NCBI GenBank assembly: GCA_035506215.1 | Contig: DATJPW010000199.1 | Location: forward strand, 1 to 64,000 | Origin: DATJPW01 sp035506215 | Lineage (GTDB): Bacteria; Desulfobacterota; Desulfomonilia; Desulfomonilales; Desulfomonilaceae | Length of the DNA stretch: 64,000 nt | Reading direction: 5' to 3' | In this document: piece by piece, positions 1-9,060 of the stretch | Layout of the letters: each line of letters opens with the position of its first letter | How positions within the stretch are numbered: position 1 is the stretch's first letter | Made by a program: the position numbers and the translations under genes | Notes under the pieces: generated by a model | Told to the model about the DNA's origin: nothing | Seen by the model: only the letters and a program-made list of their open reading frames with translations | Databases searched by the model: none

Positions 1-141
1 CAAGTGGTTGCAAAACCTCTGAATACACATGTGATACAGTAGGGGCGCTTCGAGAAGCGCCCTGATTTCGGGCGGTTCACGAACCGCCCCTACAAAATAT
101 TGCATTATTCTTTTCTTCCATTGAGGTTTTGCAACCGCTTG
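1..141. repeat. MITE-like element with terminal inverted repeats
   Basis: The outer arms are CAAGTGGTTGCAAAACCTC (1-19) and its reverse complement at 123-141 with one mismatch. Between them lies a GC-rich two-hairpin unit (39-93). There is no coding capacity. The layout resembles a small non-autonomous mobile element that captured, or is built around, a REP-type palindrome pair. The element may continue left of the window. The rest of 142-376, up to the end of the CoA-transferase B gene, shows no gene or terminator that I can support. Confidence 0.55.
39..93 (+). repeat. Two-hairpin dispersed repeat, copy 1
   Basis: Two adjacent perfect or near-perfect palindromes, GGGCGCTTCGAGAAGCGCCC and GGGCGGTTCACGAACCGCCC, are separated by a TGATTTC spacer and bounded by GTAG/CTAC. 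A second copy in inverted orientation lies at 10998-11049. Confidence 0.8.
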
Positions 142-376
142 GTACCACTTGTTAAGTTAGAGGTATAGTGCTCGATGTCGAGTACGCAGACGTATCTTAC
201 TTAGCATGTCCGGCCGCACTTATGTCCTGGAGAACAGTCGCATCACTATGGGTGGAACTTTCCAGGAATTCCCGGACAACGATCACATCGAGGCAGCTTA
301 CCTGGGGATTTGATAGCTCAGTATTCTCTTTGCTGGCATTGGGTATCGCATCTTGGGACGAGGCTTCCCCGCGGAA

Positions 377-1147
377 TCACACAGGAGGGCCCAGGATCAA
401 GCGCTGCGGATCCACCTCTTGGGTCAGTATTCGCAGTTCCTCGTCCGTGGGAGGGACGAAGGGCACAGCGCGACTCGTGTCTATGTTAAAGCTGGTATTG
501 TCGACTACCATTTGAGGAGTAACCCCCGGATAGTACTCGGCCAAGTACATCGCTTTGGTTTCATCATCAAACTTCATAAGCCCGAGATCGGTTACCACCG
601 CGAGAGGTCCGCCGCGTTTAAAACCGGCTTTTTTACGTGAATCGCCCCCAGTGAGCCATCCCGGGCTGGTGCGATAGTCCAATGCCTCGACGAATCGTTT
701 CTTGTCATGGGCCATAAAGACTATTGTCGCGGACGCCGTACTGAGCGCGTCACATGCGCCGCCGGATCCGGGGAATCGAATTTTTGGGGAATGATAATTC
801 CCGATACAGGTAGAGTTGAGATTTCCGTACCTATCAATTTGAGCTGCGCCAAGAAAAGCGATCGTCCGGAATCTGGGATGCCCCACAAGCGTCAGAGCGT
901 CGGCAAGGCCTGAATTGACCGAAGTCCCAGCCATAACTCGTCCGTCCGCAACTGACAGCGGAAGCTCGTCCAAGGAGGGATCGATTCCACCGGTTTCGAA
1001 GATGACCACGGAGCCAGGGGCGTGGATGCGTTTAGCGACTGTGGCGGCCAACATGGATATTCCCGTGCCGGCAAATACTATGTTCCCATCCTCGATTAGC
1101 CGGCCTGCACAAATTGCCATGATTTCTCGCTGGACATATTTGGCCAT
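377..1147 (-). CDS. CoA-transferase beta subunit (GctB-like)
   Basis: 256-residue class I CoA-transferase subunit of the glutaconate/3-oxoacid type. It would transfer CoA between an acyl-CoA and a free acid together with the alpha subunit encoded just upstream. The FETGG motif places a glutamate at residue 51, where the family carries the catalytic Glu that forms the glutamyl-CoA thioester. GSGGACDALSTA further on is also typical. A Shine-Dalgarno (AGGAGGG) lies just before the ATG, in the 9-base gap after the alpha gene. The substrate is not deducible. With benzoyl-CoA reductase genes in the same window, an acid from aromatic breakdown is possible, but this is inference. Confidence 0.85.
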   Translation of the reverse strand: MAKYVQREIMAICAGRLIEDGNIVFAGTGISMLAATVAKRIHAPGSVVIFETGGIDPSLDELPLSVADGRVMAGTSVNSGLADALTLVGHPRFRTIAFLGAAQIDRYGNLNSTCIGNYHSPKIRFPGSGGACDALSTASATIVFMAHDKKRFVEALDYRTSPGWLTGGDSRKKAGFKRGGPLAVVTDLGLMKFDDETKAMYLAEYYPGVTPQMVVDNTSFNIDTSRAVPFVPPTDEELRILTQEVDPQRLILGPPV

Positions 1148-1156
1148 TAAGCCCTC

Positions 1157-2137
1157 CTAACGTCTATCCAGACCAGGCTTGTAGCCGAGAACCGGATTGG
1201 CTTTTATTCTGAGAAGGTCTTCCATTCCAACTTTAGTCAGGTATTGTTCCTGGGTATCAAATGGATAAACCCATTCATCGAGATACCTTTGAAAGCCGGC
1301 GTCATCTGACGCCATCTTCCTATACAAGGCTAGGTGACGTGGGTCATAATCGTAGAAATACAGGCAACTGGTGGGGTGGGCTCCAAAAGGCGCCTGCACT
1401 ACGGCATCGACGAGAAAATGGGGAAGGCTGTTCTGATCTGGGTCCTGGCGCAGATACGCCGTCGGGAGAATTTCTTCACAGCTGACAATAACCTTGTTGG
1501 CGGCTTTTGCTTCTTCCAAGTCCGCAAAAGTGAGCCCTTTGATTCGAATGGTGCCGTCTTCACCGGCATATTGAGCATGGAGCAGTGCTACATCGGGATT
1601 CAAAGGTGGGAGGAGCACCACGTTGCCATCTTCCTCATCCCATGGATTTTTAATTATTTTGAGCTTGTACTTGGAAACTTTGCCCTTACCGCGTGATTCT
1701 TCCGGAAAGCCGGGAATTTTCACAATATCAGTTTCCAGACCGGAAATAGTGGGTATGAAAGGCAAACCCATAGCTCCGGCCATAAATCTCAGGGTCATCT
1801 GGAGATTGGTGTAGTCCTCGACTTCAATCTGTCCCGCGCATACCGCCTTTCTAAAGCGAATGGCGGTTGGCGCAAAACGGGCCACTGCTCCGTAAGCTAT
1901 TTCCACTCGCTTTACACATCCTGCGCCAATGAGGAGGTCTAAGTCCTGTCCATGGGAATGAGCCACCAAATAAAGTTCTTTTCTGCCTTGACGAATAATT
2001 TCTCTGACCAGAGCCATCGGGTTCCGGGACGAAGTAAACCCGCCCAGAGTTACCTGATCCCCGTCTTTCACCAGGCTTGCCGCCTCGGACAGGTTCATGA
2101 TCTTGCCGTTGTTCTTCATTTTGGCCTGGACGTCCAT
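1157..2137 (-). CDS. CoA-transferase alpha subunit (GctA-like)
   Basis: 326-residue alpha subunit of a GctA-type CoA transferase. The N-terminal LSEAASLVKDGDQVTLGGF segment is the usual Rossmann-like start of the family. SHGQDLDLLIGAGCVKRVEIAYG and MGLPFIPTISGLETD correspond to conserved stretches. A strong AAAGGAGGTG precedes the ATG by a suitable distance. It forms an operon with the beta subunit 9 bases downstream. A sigma-54-like promoter lies about 100 bases upstream (2239-2254). Glutaconate, propionate or another dicarboxylate/aryl acid could be the substrate. Confidence 0.85.
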   Translation of the reverse strand: MDVQAKMKNNGKIMNLSEAASLVKDGDQVTLGGFTSSRNPMALVREIIRQGRKELYLVAHSHGQDLDLLIGAGCVKRVEIAYGAVARFAPTAIRFRKAVCAGQIEVEDYTNLQMTLRFMAGAMGLPFIPTISGLETDIVKIPGFPEESRGKGKVSKYKLKIIKNPWDEEDGNVVLLPPLNPDVALLHAQYAGEDGTIRIKGLTFADLEEAKAANKVIVSCEEILPTAYLRQDPDQNSLPHFLVDAVVQAPFGAHPTSCLYFYDYDPRHLALYRKMASDDAGFQRYLDEWVYPFDTQEQYLTKVGMEDLLRIKANPVLGYKPGLDRR

Positions 2138-2238
2138 CTGTTTCTCGTTACACCTCCTTTAGGAAGAATGCCTTGAGTTGAAGCATAAGAAACGGCCACC
2201 AGTCGCTTTGAACAGTCGCCTTTTTGCTGGTAAAAACA

Positions 2239-2254
2239 GCAAGGGCTTTGCCAA
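2239..2254 (-). promoter_or_regulatory. Sigma-54-like promoter for the CoA-transferase operon
   Basis: The minus strand reads TTGGCAAAGCCCTTGC. The -24 GG and -12 GC elements have the canonical spacing; there is one departure (A for C after TGGCA). The predicted start is about 90 bases before the alpha-subunit ATG. No activator site was identified. Confidence 0.5.
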
Positions 2255-2614
2255 TTTTGAAGCGTTATAGTCTGGAATCAGCCCGCGGCAAGACATTCCT
2301 GACACCGAGAGACCTTCCGAATGGATCTTTGGGGGCAAGAAACATGAAAAACCGTATTTATGTTGATGAGGGATGCTTTGGCTTCAGCATACCCCGCCTC
2401 GGCTTTCCCAGTCAACCACAAACCTTCTCAGGCCTCGCGTAATCAATTCCGGGAGACTCTCACAAACACGTAGGCGGAAAGAGGCGCTATTTTTTGAGAA
2501 ATTTCTGCAAAATTTGACCCTTTAACATCCTTTATGATTATGGATTGTTCCTTTTGCTCCGCAAGGATTGAGTTGGGTTTTGATTTGCGCGCTAACGGTC
2601 CCATGGGGACCGTT

Positions 2615-2778
2615 GAGAGTAGCCTGGCGATGAATCGCCAGGTACACCGATTCGATGAATCCGACGAAGTCCTGTAGGGACGGCGGAACATGGCGAAAAT
2701 GCGCGAATCTGTCGTCCTCAAGGGGACTTGCAAGTCGCTGGACACACGTACCTGGCGATGAATCGCCAGGCTACTCTC
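2615..2778. repeat. Inverted-repeat (MITE-like) element
   Basis: 31-base arms at 2615-2645 and 2748-2778 are reverse complements with a single central difference; they include CCTGGCGATGAATCGCCAGG, itself a near-palindrome. About 100 bases separate the arms, without an ORF. It is unrelated in sequence to the repeat at 1-141. Confidence 0.65.
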
Positions 2779-2854
2779 AGCCGCCCTTGCAGGGCTCTTG
2801 TTATGATACTTCAAATCGAAGCGGATTTATCCGGTCATTATCGCAATTGTTTTC

Positions 2855-5182
2855 TTAATAGTTTTGATCGACGATCTTGCGAACTACTTGCAGCATTTGT
2901 CTGATGTCATATGGTTTCCTGACAAAGCCTACGGCTCCGAGTTCGATGGCCTGGCGAGGGGAGCCGCCGGAGGCATACCCACTGGATATTAGGACTTTCA
3001 CTCGTGGATCAATTTTCAGAAGCTCTTTCAAGCATTCCTTGCCGCCCATTTCCGGCATTACCAAATCGAGAATTACCAACGAGATTCTTTTCCCCTCTTT
3101 CTTATATAGATTCAAAGCCTCTTTCCCGTTGGCTGCGGTAAGTGCAGTGTAGCCGCGTTGCTCCAGGATCCTCTTTGTCAAGTCCCTTATTATCTTGTCA
3201 TCATCCACCAGCAGAATTGTCTCCGTACCGCCTGAGAGTTCCACCTCATCTGTAAGGGGTAGCTCTTTGGTTTCGGTCTTCATTGCCGGCAAATAGATTT
3301 TGAATGTGGTCCCTATCCCGGGTTCGCTGTCGCACGTCACATGTCCGTCATGTTGTTTGAGAATGCCGTAAACCATAGCCAGCCCCAGACCTGTTCCCCG
3401 TCCTATTTCTTTGGTGGTGTAAAAAGGTTCAAATATGTGACTCAGAGTCTCCCTATCCATACCGTGGCCGGTATCCGAAACGGAAAGCAGGACATGATCA
3501 CCCGGCTTCGCTCCGAGGTGTCGACTGCAATATTCTTCGTCTAGAACCACGTTTTTCGTTTCAATGGTTAGTTTGCCCCCGTCCGCCATGGCATCTTTCG
3601 CATTCACTGCAAGGTTCATGAGAACCTGCTCAAGCTGGGTTGGATCAGCGTTAACTGTGGCCAGTCCTTCGGAAAGGACCAGTTCGATCTCGATCATTTT
3701 CGGGATCGTTCGAGACAAAAGCTTTGTGAACTGCTCAATTTCATGGTTCAGATCGAGGGGGACCGGATCGATTTCACTTTTCCTGCTGAACGTGAGTATT
3801 CTTTGAACCAGGTCGCTCCCATTTCGGGCCGTCTGTTGTATTGTCTGAAGATCTGCATAATCCGGGTCTCGTTGATGCTTACCGATAAGAAGCAACTCGG
3901 AAAAACCTAGGATAATGGTAAGCAAGTTGTTAAAATCGTGGGCAATCCCTCCGGCGAGAGTTCCTACCGCTTGCATCTTTTGAGACTGGAAAAGTTGGGA
4001 GCGGAGACTCTTGCTCTCAGTCTCATCCATGACAAATGCCAGGATCGCCTGCCTATCAAAATAATTGATGGAAGTAGACCAGATCGCGACATCAATGCGT
4101 TTCCCGGCCTTGGTAAGCCCAATTGCTTCGCAATGTGGCGTGACTCGTTTACCTGCTGTTCTGTCCGTAACTCTCTGGAGAATCAAGCCTTGACTCTCCG
4201 GGGCATAGATTGCCTCTACGGGGAGCCCTAATATTTCATCCCCCGTCTCATAGCCGAATATTTCCACGAACTTTGGGTTCACATAAACGTATTTGCCATC
4301 TTGACTGATCTTTATACCGATGGGAGACGCATCGATTATCAGACGCAGCCTTTCCTCCGATTCCCTGACAGCGATCTCCATTTTTTTATGGTCAGTGATG
4401 TCCGCTATCATCCCGACAGCGGCCCTGGGTCTTCCTTCCGGGTCCCGAAGGGTTGAGACGGAAAGTTGTCCCCAGATGATGCCCCCGTCCTTTCTGATAT
4501 AACGTTTTTCAAGACTGTACGAATGGACTTCGCCTCTCATAATCTCATCCAAGCGTTGCTCGGAGATTTCTCTGTCGTCAGGATGAGTTATATCAACGTG
4601 GGTGAGACGCCGAAGTTCGAATTCATTATAACCGAACATATCCAGGAATGCAGGATTGGCCTGTGTAAATCTCCCGTCCCGTCCAACCACACCGATCGCC
4701 ATGCCCGCGTTATCGAAAACTGCGCGGTATTGTTCCTCGCTTTGCTTCAGCGCTTCTTCCATCTGTCTGCGCCTGGTAATATCACGGAGAATATGAACGG
4801 AACCTAAGAGCCGCCCATTTCCATCGATGATTGGAGACACTCGAACCTCGAACGTGCCTCCTAAACGATCTTCAAGAATTTCCGCCGAATGATCTTCGCC
4901 GTCGGCTAAGAGGCGCGAGTGCGGGCAAAAGGAGTGTGGTCCCATTCCTCCGTGAACAAGCTCAAAACAAGTTTTGCCTATGACATCCTCTTCCCCCATC
5001 CCCAAGGCATCTGTCATAGATTTATTTGCTCGGACTATCGTATGTCGTCCGTCCAAAACCATTACCAGGTCCGAAAAGGCGTTAAAAGTCAGCTCCCATT
5101 CCTGATTTGCCCTGACCAACAATTCCTCAGCTTTCTTCGGCAGACCCGAGAATTTGCTGTGAGAGTTCGCGTTCCTTGGCAT
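2855..5182 (-). CDS. PAS hybrid histidine kinase with C-terminal receiver
   Basis: 775 residues, no membrane segment, so a cytoplasmic sensor. Three PAS domains (about 27-137, 148-268, 274-390) are followed by a HisKA dimerisation helix with GGIAHDFNNLL (phospho-acceptor His near 411), a HATPase_c domain (about 500-630, with DTGHGMD and GTGLGLAMVYG) and a receiver (about 655-775, LVILDLVMPEMGG, LLVDDD). PAS1 contains two cysteines in an FELVHG...CPHSR setting seen in PAS sensors of anaerobes. The downstream end abuts the repeat-bearing gap. A REC-HD-GYP gene lies 96 bases upstream on the same strand, so the pair may work together. The signal is unknown. The start has only a weak GGGGG ribosome site. 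Confidence 0.9.
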   Translation of the reverse strand: MPRNANSHSKFSGLPKKAEELLVRANQEWELTFNAFSDLVMVLDGRHTIVRANKSMTDALGMGEEDVIGKTCFELVHGGMGPHSFCPHSRLLADGEDHSAEILEDRLGGTFEVRVSPIIDGNGRLLGSVHILRDITRRRQMEEALKQSEEQYRAVFDNAGMAIGVVGRDGRFTQANPAFLDMFGYNEFELRRLTHVDITHPDDREISEQRLDEIMRGEVHSYSLEKRYIRKDGGIIWGQLSVSTLRDPEGRPRAAVGMIADITDHKKMEIAVRESEERLRLIIDASPIGIKISQDGKYVYVNPKFVEIFGYETGDEILGLPVEAIYAPESQGLILQRVTDRTAGKRVTPHCEAIGLTKAGKRIDVAIWSTSINYFDRQAILAFVMDETESKSLRSQLFQSQKMQAVGTLAGGIAHDFNNLLTIILGFSELLLIGKHQRDPDYADLQTIQQTARNGSDLVQRILTFSRKSEIDPVPLDLNHEIEQFTKLLSRTIPKMIEIELVLSEGLATVNADPTQLEQVLMNLAVNAKDAMADGGKLTIETKNVVLDEEYCSRHLGAKPGDHVLLSVSDTGHGMDRETLSHIFEPFYTTKEIGRGTGLGLAMVYGILKQHDGHVTCDSEPGIGTTFKIYLPAMKTETKELPLTDEVELSGGTETILLVDDDKIIRDLTKRILEQRGYTALTAANGKEALNLYKKEGKRISLVILDLVMPEMGGKECLKELLKIDPRVKVLISSGYASGGSPRQAIELGAVGFVRKPYDIRQMLQVVRKIVDQNY

Positions 5183-5278
5183 GGATTACCCCCGCTAGTC
5201 CGGTCCTGATGAACCGGTCATGGTGGACGACCTGTCGTAAGCGTTTGCGGCCCTTTTCCTTAGAATCTACGAAATACC

Positions 5279-6415
5279 CTAATTTCCTATCTCTTCACGG
5301 ATTAGCCTTATTTCAGGAAGCAAGCTGATAAAACAATCTAATATCCTGGGGTCAAAGTGCGTACCCCTGCCTTCGTTGATCTTTGAGAGGGCCTTCTTTT
5401 CAGGAACAGCGTGTCTGTAAACGCGATCGTAGACCAGCGCATCGTACACATCGACAACCGCTACGATCCGTCCAGCCTCCGGGATAGACTCGCCGGCAAG
5501 ACCGTAAGGATATCCGGAACCGTCCCACTTCTCATGGTGCGACAAAGCAATTTCTTTTGCCATCCGAAGTAATGGAACATCAGGATTGTCCAGAATACGT
5601 GCGCCGATTTCGGCGTGCTTTTTCATGATCTCAAATTCTTTTCGCGTCAATTTTCCCGGTTTTTGCAGAATTCGATCCGGAATGCCGATCTTTCCCACAT
5701 CGTGCATGGGAGCGGCGAGTCGAATGTCGTCCACGGCCTCGGTTCCCCATCCTAGTTGCTTCGCCATTGCTGAAGAGTACAGACCTATGCGTCGGACATG
5801 AGCCCCCGTCTCGTCATCGCGGAACTCCGAGGCGGAGAGCAGTCGGAATATTATTTGCTCTTCTCGAAGACGAACCTCCGCGGTGCGTTCCACAACCTTG
5901 TGTTCCAGACTGCGCTCATATTCTCGCATCAGGAGTGTCATTCGGCGGCGTTCCAAGGCGTTGGCCACGCTTATCAGGACCTCATTACGCTCGAACGGTT
6001 TCATGACATAGCCATAAGCTCCAAGCTCCAAAGCCATGACTGCGGTTTGACGATCACTGACGGCCGTTGCAATGATCATTGCCGTGTCGGGAGAAAAAGT
6101 CTTGACCACTTTGAGAAGATCGAGTCCGGACATCCCGGGCATCATGATATCGCTGACCACCAGATCATATTTCTTACCCGCGAGCGAATTAAGAGCTATC
6201 TCTCCATTGGCTGCGGAAGCGCACCGATAACCTTCTGCGGTCAACCAACGGCTGAGAAGCTCACAAATACGCGGCTCATCATCGACAACAAGTATCTCTT
6301 CACGAACTTTCGTTACCGGAGAGTGAACTTCCTCCGGCTCGAACTCGTTAAGCCTTTGGCACACAGACTTCAACTCATCGACGAGTTCTTCTTTGGTCTT
6401 GTCCTGCGTATTCAT
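5279..6415 (-). CDS. Response regulator with HD-GYP phosphodiesterase domain (RpfG-like)
   Basis: 378 residues from the chosen ATG. After a short N-terminal helix comes a receiver (EILVVDDEPRICELL, VVSDIMMPGMSG, MKPF), a coiled linker (ALERRRMTLLMREYERSLEHKVVERTAEV has heptad character) and an HD-GYP domain with HDVGKIGIPD and HHEKWDGSGYP. HD-GYP proteins hydrolyse cyclic di-GMP. I start at 6415 because AGGGGA lies 5 bases before this ATG. Longer starts at 6436 (ATG) and 6454 (TTG) lack such a site. It is likely partnered with the hybrid kinase downstream. Confidence 0.88.
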   Translation of the reverse strand: MNTQDKTKEELVDELKSVCQRLNEFEPEEVHSPVTKVREEILVVDDEPRICELLSRWLTAEGYRCASAANGEIALNSLAGKKYDLVVSDIMMPGMSGLDLLKVVKTFSPDTAMIIATAVSDRQTAVMALELGAYGYVMKPFERNEVLISVANALERRRMTLLMREYERSLEHKVVERTAEVRLREEQIIFRLLSASEFRDDETGAHVRRIGLYSSAMAKQLGWGTEAVDDIRLAAPMHDVGKIGIPDRILQKPGKLTRKEFEIMKKHAEIGARILDNPDVPLLRMAKEIALSHHEKWDGSGYPYGLAGESIPEAGRIVAVVDVYDALVYDRVYRHAVPEKKALSKINEGRGTHFDPRILDCFISLLPEIRLIREEIGN

Positions 6416-6568
6416 GCTGTCCCCTGTCACGGCCATCAACCTGTGAGACCTCAAAAGAACAATTGACTTGCATCAATAACGATAAGTCCCACAGAAATCC
6501 TAAGCTTATCACGATCAGGACACGGGCATACTCCCCCTCCGTCTCTTCCTCAAGATATGCGTGGGATC

Positions 6569-6597
6569 ATAATGGTTTGATTTTTGCAACCTGTCAA
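6569..6597 (-). promoter_or_regulatory. Candidate sigma-70 promoter for the HD-GYP gene
   Basis: The minus strand has TTGACA (6592-6597), a 17-base spacer and CATTAT (6569-6574). It lies about 150 bases before the chosen start. The -10 match is four of six. Confidence 0.4.
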
Positions 6598-6700
6598 GCA
6601 AGAATGGCGCGCCAGCTTAAGGCAACCGCCGACTTTCAACGCCATCGAAAATGGGAACACGCATGGGAGCACGCTCAGGTATGGATCGATACGTGACATT

Positions 6701-7396
6701 TCATCCGTCGGTTAATGCTTCTTCGATAGCGGCCCTCGCGAGTAAACGTGTGGAATCAAGGGTCGGCAACGGGCAGTCGTTAGGATCAACCAGCAATGGA
6801 ATCTCGGTACATCCGAGAATGACGGCATCGCATCCCTGATCTTTAAGACTCCGGATTACCGAATTGAAGTACAGACGAGACTTTTCCTCAAACAAGCCGT
6901 TGACAAGTTCCTCGAATATGATGGCATCAATGGTTTCTCGATCGTTTTCATCAGGGACGTCGCACGAGAGTCCCAATTTCTGTAAAGCTTGAGTATAAAC
7001 CGGACCGGTCATTAAATACTTGGTGCCGGTAACCGCAAGTTTCTTAAATCCTCTTTTTTTTGCCTCCCTTGCAACAACTTCTGCAATGTGAAGCAAAGGT
7101 ATGGGAGATTTTGATATGAATATGTCGAATGCCTGATGAATTGTGTTGTCAGGACAGATGGCAAATTGTGCTCCAATTTGTGCCAGTTTTTGCACGGATG
7201 ACAGCATCAATTGAGCAACCCCATCCCAATTTCCCTGCCGAATGTGCTTCATATACTCACCTAATGGATAAGTATGCATTGAGACTTCCGGATGCATGTG
7301 TTCGCCCATGATCGCGGGCGCCTCCGTGCAAAATGTCTGATAGCAGAGCGCCGCTCCTTCGGCGCTACAAGCAAGTATTCCTACATGTTTCGACAT
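6701..7396 (-). CDS. Aspartate/glutamate racemase family protein
   Basis: 231 residues of the Asp/Glu/hydantoin racemase superfamily, PLP-independent enzymes that use two cysteines. Here the motifs are ICPDNTIHQ in the first half and GCTEIPLL in the second. The N-terminal GILACSAEGAALCYQTF is the usual first beta-alpha unit. AAGGAGGGCAAC precedes the ATG. It stands alone between unrelated genes. It probably makes a D-amino acid for the cell wall or metabolism; substrate not deducible. Confidence 0.85.
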   Translation of the reverse strand: MSKHVGILACSAEGAALCYQTFCTEAPAIMGEHMHPEVSMHTYPLGEYMKHIRQGNWDGVAQLMLSSVQKLAQIGAQFAICPDNTIHQAFDIFISKSPIPLLHIAEVVAREAKKRGFKKLAVTGTKYLMTGPVYTQALQKLGLSCDVPDENDRETIDAIIFEELVNGLFEEKSRLYFNSVIRSLKDQGCDAVILGCTEIPLLVDPNDCPLPTLDSTRLLARAAIEEALTDG

Positions 7397-7670
7397 GTTG
7401 CCCTCCTTCTGAACGATGCAGTGAAATCGCTCGCCGGTGTCGGCCCCCAGGTCGTCTCGCTTGACTGAGAGAACGATGGAGAGGTACGTTCATGAACTTG
7501 GAGGACCTTCCACTTTGTCGGTGACAAGGGGCTCTCCAAACTCATGCAGGTCCGGGAAACCAGAGCGGCCGCTGCTGGTATCCTGGGGAACTCAGAAATG
7601 TTCTTACCCACGGCAAGCACAACACAGAATCCCCGTTTCCTGTGATTAACAGTAGGAGGTAATCAGCGCC

Positions 7671-8387
7671 ATGACAACAAAAAAGAATCACGAGAATATC
7701 ATGTGCCAGATATGCAAAACCGAAAAAAGAACGAGCGAGATGATACCGGGAGGGATAATACGCAGATCTATTACTGAAAAGATTAAAGCCGAATATCCTG
7801 ATTGGTCGCCGAACGGCTATATATGTCTTGCCGATCTTAATCGGTTCAGGAGCGAATACGTTGAAGATGTCATCAGGCAAGATAAAGGCGAACTCACGGC
7901 ACTAGAAGAGCAGGTTGTAAAAAGCCTCAAAGAACACGAACTCCTGACCAAAAACCTGAATGCTGAATATGACCAACAGATCAGCTTGGGCGATAGGCTC
8001 GCGGACAAGCTTGCGGATTTCGGAGGCAGCTGGCGATTTATCGGGATATTTACAGGGGTACTGTTATTGTGGATCTCGGCAAATACTGTTCTGCTTCTCG
8101 AAAGACCTTTTGATCCTTACCCCTATATCTTGCTTAACTTGGTTCTTTCCTGTCTTGCCGCTATTCAGGCGCCGGTCATTATGATGAGTCAAAACAGGCA
8201 GGAAGCAAAAGACCGCTTAAGGGCGGAGTACGACTACAGGGTGAACCTGAAGGCAGAGCTTGAAATCCGGCACTTGCACGAAAAGCTCGATCATCTTCTT
8301 ATGAATCAGTGGCAACGGCTGCTGGAAATACAGGAAATTCAAACAGAGCTTATTGGGGAGATTTCCGAGAAACGTGCCGGTTCATAG
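7671..8387 (+). CDS. DUF1003 membrane protein
   Basis: 238 residues. The N-terminal segment has CQIC and a second cysteine pair region (about 12-52). The DUF1003 core follows, with two transmembrane helices (FIGIFTGVLLLWISANTVLLL and ILLNLVLSCLAAIQAPVIMM) and the conserved SQNRQEAKDRLRAEYDYRVNLKAELEI just after. A long C-terminal helix (LHEKLDHLLMNQWQRLLEIQEIQTEL) is probably coiled-coil. AGGAGG precedes the start. No biochemical function is established for the family. Confidence 0.88.
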   Translation: MTTKKNHENIMCQICKTEKRTSEMIPGGIIRRSITEKIKAEYPDWSPNGYICLADLNRFRSEYVEDVIRQDKGELTALEEQVVKSLKEHELLTKNLNAEYDQQISLGDRLADKLADFGGSWRFIGIFTGVLLLWISANTVLLLERPFDPYPYILLNLVLSCLAAIQAPVIMMSQNRQEAKDRLRAEYDYRVNLKAELEIRHLHEKLDHLLMNQWQRLLEIQEIQTELIGEISEKRAGS

Positions 8388-8791
8388 CGATTCTTTTGGT
8401 TCCCCGCGAATTGCCGCTCGCTAAATTAGCAACGGAACTGTGGTGGAATTTTCGTATGCCGATATGGTGCGAAAAGAATTTGCACTTGTCGTATCAGCCG
8501 AAGATAGTCGGGAAAAAACTTCTCTATGATTTCCTTACGCATTTCCCCATTTTATTCATAGAGACACGTGCTACCGGGCTGATATTGTGTTATTTTCTCA
8601 ATTAGACACCCGTCTTGGCACTACCTTTGCACAACTTCTTCGCAAGGCAGCGCCAATTCCCTGTTGGCATCATATTTAAGGGACAGGGATTTTCAATGGA
8701 AGCACAGAGTCTGGAGTCTCCCTGCATGACTTAAGAAGATGTGCTGACTGTAATGGATTTTCCCTTAACAAAGACATTGGAAGGAGGAACA
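8388..8791. other. Intergenic region carrying a sigma-54 promoter
   Basis: 404 bases without a supported gene. It contains a consensus sigma-54 promoter (8616-8631) and about 150 bases of presumed 5' untranslated leader before the 66-residue ORF at 8792. An overlapping frame at 8309-8605 has no ribosome site and is not called. Confidence 0.6.
8616..8631 (+). promoter_or_regulatory. Consensus sigma-54 (RpoN) promoter
   Basis: TGGCAC, five bases, then TTGCA, with CTT in front: a full match to the RpoN consensus with correct GG-GC spacing. Transcription would start near 8642 and lead to the 66-residue ORF. An RpoN-dependent activator must be encoded elsewhere. Confidence 0.75.
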
Positions 8792-8992
8792 ATGTCTATG
8801 AAGAGAATCCATCAGTTGGGACTGCCGAAGCATTTGATTGAAAAGTTGACCGAAGAGTGCCGTATCAAGAAGATCACTCCGACCGAACTCATTATTCAGG
8901 CCCTAACCAAGAGATTTCCCGTACAATCTTCAGAAGACAAATTGGGCTTGTTGCGTGACCTGATAAGGCGGAAGTATGCCTTGTGGGAATAA
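8792..8992 (+). CDS. 66-residue protein, possible ribbon-helix-helix
   Basis: Small protein starting MSMKRIHQLGLPKHLIEKL. An upstream ATG at 8741 is possible, but AAGGAGG at 8781-8787 selects 8792. The stretch LPKHLIEKLTEECRIKKI followed by TPTELIIQALTKRF has a strand-helix-helix pattern similar to CopG/Arc-type DNA-binding proteins. I cannot assign it to a family with certainty. It stands alone behind a sigma-54 promoter, so it may be a regulator or adaptor made under a specific stress or nutrient condition. Confidence 0.7.
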   Translation: MSMKRIHQLGLPKHLIEKLTEECRIKKITPTELIIQALTKRFPVQSSEDKLGLLRDLIRRKYALWE

Positions 8993-9060
8993 AGGCCAAC
9001 TCCTTGCGATGGATCATTTCGTTTTGCTCATCGCTAAAACCGAGGCTGGTTGACAAGACC

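Larger units (their letters stand above)
2138..2854. other. Non-coding interval with promoter and inverted-repeat element
   Basis: This 717-base gap between the histidine-kinase gene and the CoA-transferase operon holds the sigma-54-like site (2239-2254), a palindrome ACGGTCCCATGGGGACCGT near 2595-2613, and the inverted-repeat element 2615-2778. Short ORFs across the gap lack ribosome sites and run through the repeat, so none is called. Confidence 0.6.

Noticed and set aside
2443..2814. 123-residue minus-strand ORF
   Set aside because: It runs through both arms of an inverted repeat, and has no ribosome site.
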